DNA from: Nocardia vulneris
Lineage (GTDB): Bacteria; Actinomycetota; Actinomycetes; Mycobacteriales; Mycobacteriaceae
Length of the DNA: 64,000 nucleotides
Assembly: GCF_001613425.1 (NCBI RefSeq)
Contig: NZ_BDCI01000028.1
Coordinates: forward strand, 1 to 64,000
Direction: 5' to 3'
Under the pieces are notes generated by a model. The model had not been told where the DNA came from. It saw nothing but the letters and a program-made list of their open reading frames with translations, and ran no database searches. Below, one piece after another: positions 30,897-39,865 of this stretch (positions are counted from its first letter, which is position 1; each line of letters begins with the position of its first letter). Made by a program: the position numbers and the translations under genes.

Positions 30897-31535
30897 GTGG
30901 CGAACGAACTGTCGCGTGCCGAGATCTGGGCGATGACGCATGCCGAGCGCGCGGCGCTGGCCGAGGATCTGGCCGAATTGGACGAGACGCAATGGGCGAG
31001 CCCGTCACTGTGCGGGGAATGGACAGTCGAGGAGGTGCTCGCCCACCTGACCGCGGCGGCGAGCGTCGGCCGGATCCGCTGGGTGCTCAGCGCACTGCGT
31101 GCCCGGTTCGATTTCGCGCTGCACAACGATCGGCAGCTGGCCGAGCATCATGGTGCGACACCCGCCGAAACGCTGGACCGGTTCCGGGCGGTCCGTACCA
31201 GCACCACCGCGACCTTCGGTGATACCGCGGCCTGGCTCGGCGAGGTGGTGGTGCACGCGCAGGACATCCGGCGCCCGCTCGGGTTGCCGCGCGAGCCCGC
31301 GGTCGCGGCCGCGACCGCGGTGGCCCGGTTCTACGCGAGCCGGGATTTCACGGTATCCGGCCACAGCGCGATCGCGGGGCTGCGCGTGACGGCGACCGAC
31401 GGCCCGTTCGAGATCGGCACCGGTCCTGAGGTGCGCGGGACGACTACCGCACTGGTCATGGCGATGGCGGGCCGGATCGCCTACTGCGATGATCTGACCG
31501 GCCCCGGTCTGCCGACGCTGCGCAGCCGTTTGTGA
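30897..31535 (+). CDS. Mycothiol-dependent maleylpyruvate isomerase-fold protein
   Basis: 212 residues from GTG 30897, with GAGGAGG just upstream. The DinB-like four-helix N terminus (TRAEIWAMTHAERAALAEDLAEL) and the motif SLCGEWTVEEVLAHLTAAAS carry the metal-site histidine typical of the TIGR03083 family. A second histidine lies in VVVHAQDIRRPLG (about 118), and the third is not certain. Members bind mycothiol or act as thiol transferases; the substrate here is unknown. It is divergent from fxsA. Confidence 0.82.
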   Translation: MANELSRAEIWAMTHAERAALAEDLAELDETQWASPSLCGEWTVEEVLAHLTAAASVGRIRWVLSALRARFDFALHNDRQLAEHHGATPAETLDRFRAVRTSTTATFGDTAAWLGEVVVHAQDIRRPLGLPREPAVAAATAVARFYASRDFTVSGHSAIAGLRVTATDGPFEIGTGPEVRGTTTALVMAMAGRIAYCDDLTGPGLPTLRSRL

Positions 31536-31751
31536 GTCACCGGCCGGGGGGTGAACTGTTCGATCGGCCGCTCGACCGCCTCGGGATCGCTCAGCAGCGC
31601 CCGGCTCGCGACCGCGGCGTCCGCAGCGCGCAGACAATCATGCAGCGGCCGGTCGAACGGCACCGAGAATTCCTTGGAAAGGTTCCAGCACAGCGACTTT
31701 CGCCGCCGCGAAGTCGACCCAGTCGCCCGCCGCCTCGGAAGCGACGGGAAC
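31536..31751 (-). pseudogene. Possible frameshifted coding remnant
   Basis: In the minus direction, right after the response-regulator gene, one frame reads ASEAAGDWVDFAAAKVAVL before a stop at 31638-31640. A second frame then continues PFDRPLHDCLRAADAAVASR and so on, overlapping the end of the preceding gene. Both pieces have natural-looking codon use, and joined they would resemble the C-terminal end of a small regulator. No start or ribosome site is seen. The call rests only on this composition. Confidence 0.25.
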
Positions 31752-32410
31752 TAACCGCCAGGGCGGACCAGGCCGGTCTCGTAGGCGAGCACCACCGCTT
31801 GTACGCGATCGCGCAGGCCGAGCTTGGTGAGCACGCGCCCGACGTGCGTCTTCACGGTGGCCTCGGAGAGGTACAGCTGTTCGGCGATCTCGGCGTTGGA
31901 ACGGCCGGCCGCGATCTGTTCGAGCACCTCCCGTTCGCGGGCGGTGAGCACCTCGAGCACGCCCGGGTCGCGCATCCGCGCGGGATCCTCGGCGATGAGC
32001 CGATCCAGCAGGCGCTTGGTCACCTTCGGCGAGACGACCGCGTCACCGGCGGCGACGCTGCGGATCGCGGAGATCAGATCCTCCGGCGGGGTGTCCTTGA
32101 GCAGGAAGCCGCTCGCGCCCGCGCGCAACGCGCCGAGCGCGTGCTCGTCGAGATCGAAGGTGGTCATCACGAGCACCCGGCAGCCGTGCCCCGCCTCGAC
32201 GATCCGCGCGGTCGCGGTGACGCCGTCGACCACCGGCATCCGCACGTCCATCAGCACCACATCGGGTACCAGCTCGGCGGCCCGGCTCACCGCGGCCGCT
32301 CCGTTGGCCGCCTCCCCGATCACCTCGATATCGGGGTGCGCGCCGAGGACCATCTTCAACCCCATGCGCATGAGTTCCTGGTCGTCGACAACGAGAACGG
32401 TGATCGGCAC
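31751..32410 (-). CDS. NarL/LuxR-type response regulator
   Basis: 219 residues. The receiver domain has the acidic pair DD (residues 9-10), phospho-acceptor D55 (LMDVRMP), T/S at 83 region (MTTFD) and K105 region (FLLKDTPP). The C-terminal LuxR HTH is at about 150-215 (LTAREREVLEQIAAGRSNAEIAEQLYLSEATVKTHVGRVLTKLGL). It is 43 bp downstream of the cognate kinase and in the same operon. Targets are unknown; two-gene systems of this type often control a nearby transporter. Confidence 0.93.
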   Translation of the reverse strand: MPITVLVVDDQELMRMGLKMVLGAHPDIEVIGEAANGAAAVSRAAELVPDVVLMDVRMPVVDGVTATARIVEAGHGCRVLVMTTFDLDEHALGALRAGASGFLLKDTPPEDLISAIRSVAAGDAVVSPKVTKRLLDRLIAEDPARMRDPGVLEVLTAREREVLEQIAAGRSNAEIAEQLYLSEATVKTHVGRVLTKLGLRDRVQAVVLAYETGLVRPGG

Positions 32411-32453
32411 GCACCTAATCTAACGTGCGCGGGCCCGCCGACGGCCTGCCGAC

Positions 32454-33626
32454 CTATTCCGGCAAGCCGGGCGCGAGCGGGATCGTGGCCTGCACCCGCC
32501 ACGCGCCGTCCGCGGCGCGACCGGTCTCCAACGTGCCGCCGAGCACGGCGATGCGTTCCCGCATTCCGACCAAACCCATTCCGCCGCCTTTGATCCGGAC
32601 CGCGGGTTCGTCCAACGGGACGCCGCCGGTATCGGAGATGTCGATCGTCACGTCGGCGTCGCGGCGGCGCACCCGCACCCACGCCTTGGGATGCGGCCCG
32701 GCGTGGCGCAGCGTGTTCGTCAGCGACTCCTGCACGATGCGATGCACGCCGAGACTGACCTCGGGCGCGACGTCGTCGAGCTCCCCGGTCAATTCGAGTT
32801 CCACGGCGAGGCCGGCGCCGCGCATCATGTCCACCACCCGGGCGAGTCCGGCGGTGCCGTGCTGGGGCAATTGGTCGGGCGCGTGTTCGGTCCGCAGCAG
32901 CGCGACGGTCCGGCGCAGTTCGCGCAGCGCCTCGCGACCGGTCCCTGCGATCGTGGTGAGCGCCTGCTCGGCGGCGTCGGGGTCGCGCCGCAGCGCGTAC
33001 TTCGCGCCGTCGGCCTGCACGATGATCACGCTCACCGCGTGCGCGACCACGTCGTGCAGTTCGCGGGCGATGCGGGTGCGCTCGGCCGACACCGCGTCGT
33101 GCGCGCGGCGTTCCTTGTCGTAGTCCGCGACCGCGAGCCGGGCCGCGACCTCGGTGTCATAGGCGTGCCGCGCGCCGATGAACTCCGCGAGCGTCCAGCA
33201 CAGCGCGAAGAACATGACGGTGAAGACGGCCTCGCCGCCCGCGGGCTTGTCCAGCGCCAGATTCGAGAGCACCGAATCGAGCACCACGCCGAGTCCGAAC
33301 CACAGCCCCTCCCGTCTGCCCACGTAGGCGACGAGCGTGTACAGCATGATCCCGAGACTGAACAGCGTGATGTGATCGGCCTCGTCCCCGACCACATAGG
33401 CGACCGCCGTCGCGACCAGCGACGACACCAGCGCGATCGCCGCCATCGCGCGCGGATACACCCGGCGCAACACGATCGGCAGCGGCAGAAAAACCCCGAC
33501 CGCGAGAAAGGCGACCTTGTGCGTGGAGTTCCCGACGCTGAGGATCTCGAGCAGTAAGAGGACAGCCGCCAGTATCGAATCCGAGACGATGGGCTTCCCG
33601 CGAAGCCACAGGCTGAACCGGCGCAC
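32454..33626 (-). CDS. Sensor histidine kinase (HisKA_3/NarX type)
   Basis: 390 residues. Residues about 15-165 form five or six membrane spans without a large external domain, so the signal may be sensed in the membrane. The phospho-acceptor H191 lies in ERTRIARELHDVVAHAVSV. The ATPase domain (about 285-385) has the N-box VQESLTNTLRHAG, the G1 box IDISDTGG and the G2 box GGGMGLVGMRERI. It is a typical actinobacterial partner of the NarL regulator that follows. Confidence 0.92.
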   Translation of the reverse strand: MRRFSLWLRGKPIVSDSILAAVLLLLEILSVGNSTHKVAFLAVGVFLPLPIVLRRVYPRAMAAIALVSSLVATAVAYVVGDEADHITLFSLGIMLYTLVAYVGRREGLWFGLGVVLDSVLSNLALDKPAGGEAVFTVMFFALCWTLAEFIGARHAYDTEVAARLAVADYDKERRAHDAVSAERTRIARELHDVVAHAVSVIIVQADGAKYALRRDPDAAEQALTTIAGTGREALRELRRTVALLRTEHAPDQLPQHGTAGLARVVDMMRGAGLAVELELTGELDDVAPEVSLGVHRIVQESLTNTLRHAGPHPKAWVRVRRRDADVTIDISDTGGVPLDEPAVRIKGGGMGLVGMRERIAVLGGTLETGRAADGAWRVQATIPLAPGLPE

Positions 33627-33733
33627 CCGTCCACCCTAGGTCGGGGCGGGCACGCCGGGGCGCACCCGCGCGCCGAGTGCGCCGAACTGGACTGCTGACT
33701 GGCCCGCAGCCGACCACCTGGTTGGCTTGCCCC

Positions 33734-34501
33734 GTGCAGATCGGTGATTGGGCGGTGTTGATAACCGCGGCGACGGCCGCGGGCTGGGTGGACGCGGTGG
33801 TCGGCGGCGGTGGGCTCATCATTCTGCCGACGTTGTTTCTGGTCGCACCGAACATCGCGCCGCAGACCGCGCTCGGCACGAACAAGCTCGCCGCCGTCGC
33901 GGGCACCGCGGCGTCGGTACTGACCTTCGCCAGGAAGGTGCCGATGCAGTGGCGGGTCCTCGTGCCCGCGGCGGGAATCGCGGCGGTGACCGCCGGAACC
34001 GGTGCTGCCGCAGTCTCATTGATCGACCGTGACCTGTTCATTCCGATCGTCATGGTGGTGCTGGTCGGCGTCGCGGTGTTCGTCACGCTGCGACCCTCGA
34101 TCGGGGTCACGCTCGCCACGCACGCGCCCACCCGGCGCAAAGCGATCCTCACCATCGCACTCGCCGCGGGACTCGTCGGTTTCTACGACGGCCTGCTCGG
34201 CCCCGGCACCGGGACCTTCCTCATCATCACGTTCGCGACGCTGCTCGGCACCGAGTTCGTGCGGGCCGCCGCGATGGCGAAGGTGATCAACTGCGGATCC
34301 AATGTGGGCGCGCTGATCTTCTTCGGGCTCACCGGCCACATCCTGTTCCTGCTCGGCGCGGCCATGGCGGTCGGCAATGTGGCGGGCGCGATCGTCGGCT
34401 CACACATGGCGCTGCGCAACGGCGCGAAATTCGTCCGCGTCGTGCTGCTCGTGGTGGTGGTCGCGATGGTGATCCGCTTGGGCTGGCAGCAGTTCGGCTG
34501 A
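33734..34501 (+). CDS. TauE/SafE-family membrane transporter
   Basis: 255 residues from GTG 33734; an in-frame start at 33677 would add a polar leader and is less likely. Eight hydrophobic spans are visible. The first repeat has AGWVDAVVGGGGLIILP and TNKLAAVAGTAASVLTF. The second has GFYDGLLGPGTGTFLII and AKVINCGSNVGAL. This paired glycine pattern is the TauE/SafE (DUF81) hallmark, which exports sulfur-containing anions such as sulfite or sulfoacetate. Its stop adjoins the converging TetR gene. Confidence 0.88.
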   Translation: MQIGDWAVLITAATAAGWVDAVVGGGGLIILPTLFLVAPNIAPQTALGTNKLAAVAGTAASVLTFARKVPMQWRVLVPAAGIAAVTAGTGAAAVSLIDRDLFIPIVMVVLVGVAVFVTLRPSIGVTLATHAPTRRKAILTIALAAGLVGFYDGLLGPGTGTFLIITFATLLGTEFVRAAAMAKVINCGSNVGALIFFGLTGHILFLLGAAMAVGNVAGAIVGSHMALRNGAKFVRVVLLVVVVAMVIRLGWQQFG

Positions 34502-35164
34502 TCAGCCGATGGGCTCGACCTGCGAGGCGAGCCAAGGCTTCAGCACGCGCGAGGTGGTCTCGTGGATCTGGCGGTGCAGTCGCTCGCCGTCGTCCGCGCC
34601 GTTGATCGGCTGCTGGAACAGCACGGTCAGCGCACCGGACACCGCGCCGACGACCGCGCCGACCAGTGCGGCAGCCCCCACCTCGTCCAGTTCGGCGGGG
34701 AACGCGGTATGCAGCTGGCGCGCGATCTCACGCTGCGCCACCAACTGTGCGTGCGCGGCCCGGCCGCTCACCGACGGCACGGTGCGCGACACCTGCGCGC
34801 GCAATGCGGCGATCCGGGCGCTGAGATCGTCGACGAGATGTTCGCCGGGATTGTCACCGGCTGCGCGTAAAGCCCGGAGTAACACTTCGACCGGACGCTC
34901 CCCCGGCCGGCGGCTGCCGATCGCGGCCACCGCGGCCCGCACCCGCTCGTCGGTCTCCGGGAAGAGCAGTTCTTCCTTGCTCGCGAAGTAGTTGAAGAAG
35001 GTGCGCGTGCCCACCTCGGCCGCCGCCGCGATATCGGCCACCGTCGTCTCGTCGTAGCCTCTGGACTCGAAAAGGTCTACGGCTGCCTCGAGCAGCGCAC
35101 GGCGGGTACGTTCGCGTTTGCGGTCACGGAGGGCGGATGGCGGCACGCGGGCACAGTACGGCAT
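34502..35164 (-). CDS. TetR-family regulator
   Basis: 220 residues from ATG 35164; ATG 35230 and GTG 35146 are possible alternatives and no clear ribosome site decides. The N-terminal HTH is RDRKRERTRRALLEAAVDLFESRGYDETTVADIAAAAEVGTRTFFNYFASKEEL, a textbook TetR/AcrR domain. The C-terminal ligand domain (about 70-215) is of the type found in mycofactocin-system-like or drug-efflux regulators (GAVVGAVSGALTVLFQQP). It is divergent from tldD. Ligand and target are unknown. Confidence 0.9.
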   Translation of the reverse strand: MPYCARVPPSALRDRKRERTRRALLEAAVDLFESRGYDETTVADIAAAAEVGTRTFFNYFASKEELLFPETDERVRAAVAAIGSRRPGERPVEVLLRALRAAGDNPGEHLVDDLSARIAALRAQVSRTVPSVSGRAAHAQLVAQREIARQLHTAFPAELDEVGAAALVGAVVGAVSGALTVLFQQPINGADDGERLHRQIHETTSRVLKPWLASQVEPIG

Positions 35165-35379
35165 TTCGTGAGACAGGCGTGGTATGCGCGGGTTTCGCGC
35201 GTGCCGTTCCGACTCCCCCACCTTTGACATTGCGCCCCTGCACCTTTGACCCCGCCCCCTGGCACACCGGCCGGCGCCGGAGCTGGTGCGGGGTGCGTGT
35301 GATGCATGTTTGCAGGGGGCGCATGTTTGCGCGGGGTGGCGCGGGATGTGGTCGGGCGGGAGGGACTAGGTTGGGCTGG
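35165..35379. promoter_or_regulatory. Divergent TetR/tldD promoter region with paired direct repeats
   Basis: Two sets of direct repeats are present: CACCTTTGAC at 35219-35228 and 35241-35250 (22-bp period), and GCATGTTTGC at 35304-35313 and 35321-35330 (17-bp period). Either could be a regulator site. The second also forms near-palindromic GCATG words. The region has no gene. Confidence 0.4.
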
Positions 35380-36909
35380 GTGAGCATCGCGACTTCCAAG
35401 GATGTGGACGCAGAGTTTCTCGAACTGCCGCTGACCGCGCTCGCCGACGCCGCGTTGAGTGCGGCGCGCGCAGCGGGCGCCGAGCACGCCGACCTGCGCG
35501 TGCACCGGCTGGTGACGCAGACGATCCGGCTGCGCGACGGGCGCGTCGAGGCGATCACCGACAACATCGAACTCGGTTTCGCGGTCCGCGTGATCGTCGA
35601 CGGCACGTGGGGTTTCGCCTCGCATGCCGCGCTGACTCCCGCGACCGCCGCCGAGGTGGCGCGCACCGCGGTGACGGTCGCGACGACGCTGCGCGCGTTG
35701 AACCGCGAACGGGTCGAACTCGCGGACGAACCGATCTACGACGACGTGTACTGGGTCTCCGCCTACGACGTGGACCCGTTCACCGTGCCGACCACCGACA
35801 AGGTCGCACTGCTGCAGGACTATTCGGAACGCCTGTCCGGCGCCGACGGCGTCGACCACGTCACGGCGTACGTGTTGCAGGTGAAAGAGCAGACCTTCTA
35901 CACCGACACCGCGGGTTCGAGGATCACCCAGCAGCGCGTCCGGCTGCATCCGCAGTTCGAGGCGACCACGGTCGATTCGGCGGCGGGCGTGTTCGAGACC
36001 ATGCGCACGCTGGCACCGCCGGTGGGGCGCGGCTGGGAGTACGTCACGGGCGCCGACGGCACCTGGGACTGGTCGGACGAACTGGCCCGGATCCCGTCCT
36101 GGCTCGCCGAGAAGGTGAAGGCGCCGACCGTCACCCCCGGCCCGACCGATCTGGTGATCGACCCGACCAACCTGTGGCTGACCATCCACGAATCCATCGG
36201 CCACGCCACCGAGTACGACCGCGCCATCGGCTACGAATCCGCTTACGCCGGTACCTCGTTCGCCACCCCGGACAAGCTCGGCACCCTGCAATACGGCACC
36301 CCGATCATGCATGTCACCGGTGACCGCACCGAGCCGCACGGCCTGGCCAGCGTCGGCTACGACGACGAGGGCGTGGCCGGGCAGCGCTGGGATCTGGTGC
36401 GTGACGGCGTGCTCGTCGGCTACCAACTGGACCGAGTGTTCGCGCCGCGCCTCGGCCTGGACCGGTCCAACGGCTGCTCCTATGCGGATTCGGCGCATCA
36501 CGTGCCGATCCAGCGGATGGCGAACGTCTCGTTGCAGCCCGATCCCGAAAACGACACCAGCACCGCGGAACTCATCTCCCGGGTGCGCGACGGCATCTAC
36601 ATCGTCGGCGACAAGTCGTGGTCGATCGACATGCAGCGCTACAACTTCCAGTTCACCGGTCAGCGGTTCTTCCGCATTCGCGACGGCAAGCTGGACGGCC
36701 AACTCCGCGACGTCGCCTACCAGGCCACCACCACCGACTTCTGGGGCGCGATGGAGGCGGTCGGCGGACCGTCCACCTGGCGGCTCGGCGGCGCGTTCAA
36801 CTGCGGCAAGGCCCAACCCGGGCAGGTCGCCGCGGTCAGCCACGGCTGCCCGTCGGTGCTGGTGCGCGGCATCAACATTCTCAACACCCGGACGGAGGCG
36901 GGGCAGTGA
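35380..36909 (+). CDS. tldD: TldD-family metalloprotease subunit
   Basis: 509 residues from GTG 35380 (TTG 35371 is better spaced from GGAGGGA and cannot be excluded). TldD and TldE/PmbA form a heterodimeric protease that degrades unfolded or leader peptides, for example in modified-peptide maturation. The zinc motif HExxxH is complete: H270-E271-S-I-G-H275 (HESIGHATEYD). The third ligand cysteine is likely in NCGKAQPGQ or SNGCSYADS, both typical for the family. The stop overlaps the next start (GTGA). No precursor peptide was seen nearby. Confidence 0.92.
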   Translation: MSIATSKDVDAEFLELPLTALADAALSAARAAGAEHADLRVHRLVTQTIRLRDGRVEAITDNIELGFAVRVIVDGTWGFASHAALTPATAAEVARTAVTVATTLRALNRERVELADEPIYDDVYWVSAYDVDPFTVPTTDKVALLQDYSERLSGADGVDHVTAYVLQVKEQTFYTDTAGSRITQQRVRLHPQFEATTVDSAAGVFETMRTLAPPVGRGWEYVTGADGTWDWSDELARIPSWLAEKVKAPTVTPGPTDLVIDPTNLWLTIHESIGHATEYDRAIGYESAYAGTSFATPDKLGTLQYGTPIMHVTGDRTEPHGLASVGYDDEGVAGQRWDLVRDGVLVGYQLDRVFAPRLGLDRSNGCSYADSAHHVPIQRMANVSLQPDPENDTSTAELISRVRDGIYIVGDKSWSIDMQRYNFQFTGQRFFRIRDGKLDGQLRDVAYQATTTDFWGAMEAVGGPSTWRLGGAFNCGKAQPGQVAAVSHGCPSVLVRGINILNTRTEAGQ

Positions 36910-38297
36910 GCCAGCAGACCATCATCGCCGCGGGCGAGGTCGTCGAGCGTGTGCTCGCCCTGTCCCGCGCCGACGAAGCCATGGTGATCGTCACCGACGC
37001 GCACGACGCGTCGCTGCGCTGGGCCGGCAATTCGATGACCACCAACGGATCGTCGAATTACCGTGACTGGGCGGTGATTTCGATCTTCCGCGACGGTCCG
37101 CGCGCCGCCCGGGTCGGCACCATCGGGTCGACCAGTGTCGATCCGGCGGAGATCGAAGCGGTGGTGCGCCGCAGCGAGGAGGCGGCCCGTGCCGCCGCAC
37201 CCGCCGAAGACGCTATGCCGCTGCTGGATTCGGAACGGCCCGCCGAGGACTGGGCTGATCCCGCGGGCAGCACCGGCATCGAGGTGTTCACCGACCTGGC
37301 CCGCGGTCTCTCGGCCGGTTTCGACGGCAGCGATCGGCTGTACGGATTCGCGCACCACACCGTGCACACCACCTGGTTGGGCACCTCGACCGGACTGCGC
37401 CGCCGGTTCACCCAGCCGACGGGCTCGGTGGAGATCAACGGAAAGCGTGGTGCGGGAACGGATCTCGCCAGCGCCTGGGCCGGTGTCGGCACCGCGGACT
37501 TCACCGATGTCGACGTCCCCGGCCTGCTGGCCGAATTGTCACGCCGCCTGGACTGGGCCGGACGCAAGGTCGAGCTGCCCGCAGGTCGCTACGAGACGCT
37601 GATGCCGCCGTCCACGGTCGCCGACATGATGATCTATCTGCACTGGCAGATGGAGGGGCGCGGCGCGCACGAGGGACATACTGCGTTCTCCCGCGCCGGT
37701 GGTACACGAATCGGTGAGCGGCTCACCGACATTCCGCTGACGCTGTACTCCGATCCGCAGGCGGCGGGACTCGAGTATCGCCCGTTCGTCGCGACTTCCG
37801 CATCGTCGCAAGCGATGTCGGTGTTCGACAACGGGTTGAGCGCCGAACGGGTCGACTGGATTCGCGATGGCGTCATCGAGTCACTGATCTATCCGCGCGC
37901 CACCGCCGCCGAATTCGGCACCACCGCAACCATTCCCGGCGGCAACCTGTTGCTCACCGGCGGTTCCGCGACGACCCTCGACGAGATGATCGCGCGCACC
38001 GAGCGCGGGCTGCTGCTCACCACCCTCTGGTACATCCGCGAGGTCGATCCAGCCAGCCTGCTGCTCACCGGCCTCACCCGGGACGGCGTCTACCTCGTCG
38101 AGAACGGCGAGGTCACCGCCGCGGTCAACAACTTCCGCTTCAACGAGAGCCCGCTCGACCTGCTCCGCCGAGTCACCGAAGCAGGCACCAGCGAAATCAC
38201 CCTCCCCCGCGAGTGGAAGGACTGGTTCACCCGAACCGCCATGCCGCCCTTGCGCATTCCCGATTTCCACATGTCCTCGGTGAGCCAGGCGACGTAG
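36906..38297 (+). CDS. tldE: TldE/PmbA-family protease partner
   Basis: 463 residues from GTG 36906, translationally coupled to tldD. It has the same beta-rich fold but lacks HExxxH (HWQMEGRGAHEG at the matching place). This agrees with the non-catalytic role of TldE in the heterodimer. The motif WLGTSTGLRRRF and the C-terminal VENGEVTAAVNNFRFNESPLDLLR are family hallmarks. The pair is complete and co-transcribed. Confidence 0.92.
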   Translation: MSQQTIIAAGEVVERVLALSRADEAMVIVTDAHDASLRWAGNSMTTNGSSNYRDWAVISIFRDGPRAARVGTIGSTSVDPAEIEAVVRRSEEAARAAAPAEDAMPLLDSERPAEDWADPAGSTGIEVFTDLARGLSAGFDGSDRLYGFAHHTVHTTWLGTSTGLRRRFTQPTGSVEINGKRGAGTDLASAWAGVGTADFTDVDVPGLLAELSRRLDWAGRKVELPAGRYETLMPPSTVADMMIYLHWQMEGRGAHEGHTAFSRAGGTRIGERLTDIPLTLYSDPQAAGLEYRPFVATSASSQAMSVFDNGLSAERVDWIRDGVIESLIYPRATAAEFGTTATIPGGNLLLTGGSATTLDEMIARTERGLLLTTLWYIREVDPASLLLTGLTRDGVYLVENGEVTAAVNNFRFNESPLDLLRRVTEAGTSEITLPREWKDWFTRTAMPPLRIPDFHMSSVSQAT

Positions 38298-38800
38298 GGG
38301 CTCCGTCCACGGCGGACAGGCCGAGCCGTGGGCGGAACCGCCGCCGCAACCGCACCGCGGGGTGCAGACGGTCGCACCGCCCGGTCGGCAGACCACCGCA
38401 CCACCTGCTCGGCTCGCCATCGACAGCCGCACCCTTTTCGACTCCTCGCACCCCCTATGGCCTGCCACAGCGGGTGCGGGGAGACAGAACTGGTGCGGGA
38501 GATCAGGACTGGCGCACAGCGGACCGAGCCCAGCGAGACCGGACACAGCGCACCGGGACCGGGGCACAATGGTCCGCGCTCAGCAGGACCGGGCACACCG
38601 CGACCCGGACATAGTGCACCGGACGCAACGGGACCAGACTCAGCGGGACCGGGCGCAATGGGGACACCACGCTCAACGGGACCAGGCACACCAGGACCGG
38701 GCACAGTGGAACCGGCACAGCAGGACCGGGCACGGTGGAACCGGCACAGCGGAATCAGCTCAATGGACCGGGCGCAGCCCACCCGTGCGCCCGAAACCGT
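38298..38800. repeat. Gene-free 500 bp with degenerate tandem repeats
   Basis: From about 38500 to 38780 the sequence consists of degenerate 14-16 bp words of the type GACCGGGCACAGTGGAACC. The clearest copy is a 29-bp unit at 38692-38720 repeated at 38721-38749 with one A/G change. The left part (38298-38500) carries GTGCGG/CCGCACC words like those at 428-640. The frames through it give Gly-Pro-rich translations but no start or domain, so I call no gene. Confidence 0.6.
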
Positions 38801-39181
38801 TCAGGGGAACGTGATCTCGATCCCGATGGTGCCCTTCTTGCCGCGGCGCAGGTTGCTGCCGAGGATGGTGATCGGGCCCATCAACCAGTACTTGCGCATC
38901 AACAGTTTGCGGACGCGCTCGGTGCCCTCGGGGTCGAGGATGCGTCCGGTGCCTTTGACGATCTCACCGCGCGTTTTCCCTGCGACGTTGCACGGCTGCA
39001 CGGTGACCTCCGGATTACGCCGAAGCCGCTTCACTTTCCAGCTGTCGGTCACCGTCCACACATAGAGCTTGTCCCCGTCGGCGACCGCCCACACCGCGGT
39101 GCCCACGGGCGTGCCGTCTTTGCGGTACGTGGTCAGCAGTACGTATTCGGCTTTGCCGACAGCCCCCAGCGTGTTCGTCAT
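38801..39181 (-). CDS. PPOX-class F420-dependent oxidoreductase (copy 1)
   Basis: 126 residues. The split-barrel flavin/F420-binding fold is shown by YVLLTTYRKDGTPVGTAVWAV at the N terminus, WKVKRLRRNPEVTVQPCN in the middle and GTGRILDPEGTERVRKLL near the C terminus. This group (TIGR03666-like) reduces or binds F420H2-linked substrates. It is a paralogue of 42316-42696, with the same length and motifs. Confidence 0.85.
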   Translation of the reverse strand: MTNTLGAVGKAEYVLLTTYRKDGTPVGTAVWAVADGDKLYVWTVTDSWKVKRLRRNPEVTVQPCNVAGKTRGEIVKGTGRILDPEGTERVRKLLMRKYWLMGPITILGSNLRRGKKGTIGIEITFP

Positions 39182-39206
39182 GAAGGGCAGCGTAATCCGA
39201 TCCGGT

Positions 39207-39755
39207 TCAATCGGGCATTCGGTACTCGCCCGCCTCGATCCTTTCCACCAGGCCGTCGGTCCACTGCGCCAGGTTCCCGAACACGCTGCTCCACAGTTCC
39301 AGCAGGTCGGTCGAGTGCGGCTGTTCGTAGCGGGTGGGAAAGTCGGGGATCATCGCGAGCAGGCCCGTGCGGACCTCCTCGCTGCGCCGGCGCTGTTCGC
39401 GCAGCTTCGCCAGCACGTGCGCTCGCGGCAGCGCGTCCATGAACGCGATGCCCGCGCCGAGTTCCTCCATGTCGATGCTGACCAGCGCCTCGTCCATCAG
39501 CTTGCGGAATTCCGCCTCGCCCGCCTCGGTCATCTGGAACAGCGTGCGGCCCGGCCCCTCGCTGCTGCCCTCGGTGCCGAACGCACTCAGCTTGCCTTCC
39601 TGCGTCAGCTGTTTCAGTGCGTGATAGATCGAGCCGGGTTTCACGTTCGTCCACGTTTCGGCGCGCCAGGACAGTAATTCGCGGCGCACGGCGTAGCCGT
39701 AGGTGGGCTGACGCAACCGCATCACCCCCAGCACCAACAGGCGCACGGCCGACAT
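39207..39755 (-). CDS. PadR-family regulator
   Basis: 182 residues. The winged helix is at 5-80 (LLVLGVMRLRQPTYGYAVRRELLSWRAETWTNVKPGSIYHALKQLTQEGKL). The C-terminal helices (about 90-180) match the Vir/PadR_C dimerisation part. It is divergent from the VOC gene with two AGTCAA-N2-TTGA(C/T)T sites between them, so it is likely its repressor. Confidence 0.9.
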   Translation of the reverse strand: MSAVRLLVLGVMRLRQPTYGYAVRRELLSWRAETWTNVKPGSIYHALKQLTQEGKLSAFGTEGSSEGPGRTLFQMTEAGEAEFRKLMDEALVSIDMEELGAGIAFMDALPRAHVLAKLREQRRRSEEVRTGLLAMIPDFPTRYEQPHSTDLLELWSSVFGNLAQWTDGLVERIEAGEYRMPD

Positions 39756-39789
39756 GGCGAACCTCCTTCAGATAGGAATTTCCCATAGT

Positions 39790-39846
39790 AGTCAAGTTTG
39801 ACTTCCACAGTGAAACGGCCCTAACCTGGGGTAGTCAAAATTGATT
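39790..39846. promoter_or_regulatory. Two PadR operators between padR and the VOC gene
   Basis: AGTCAAGTTTGACT (39790-39803) is a perfect 6-bp-arm palindrome, and AGTCAAAATTGATT (39833-39846) is the same with one arm change. Their centres are 43 bp apart (four helical turns). They lie 34 bp before the PadR start and 20 bp before the VOC start. Confidence 0.7.
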
Positions 39847-39865
39847 ACCAAAGCTTGGAGGCCTG

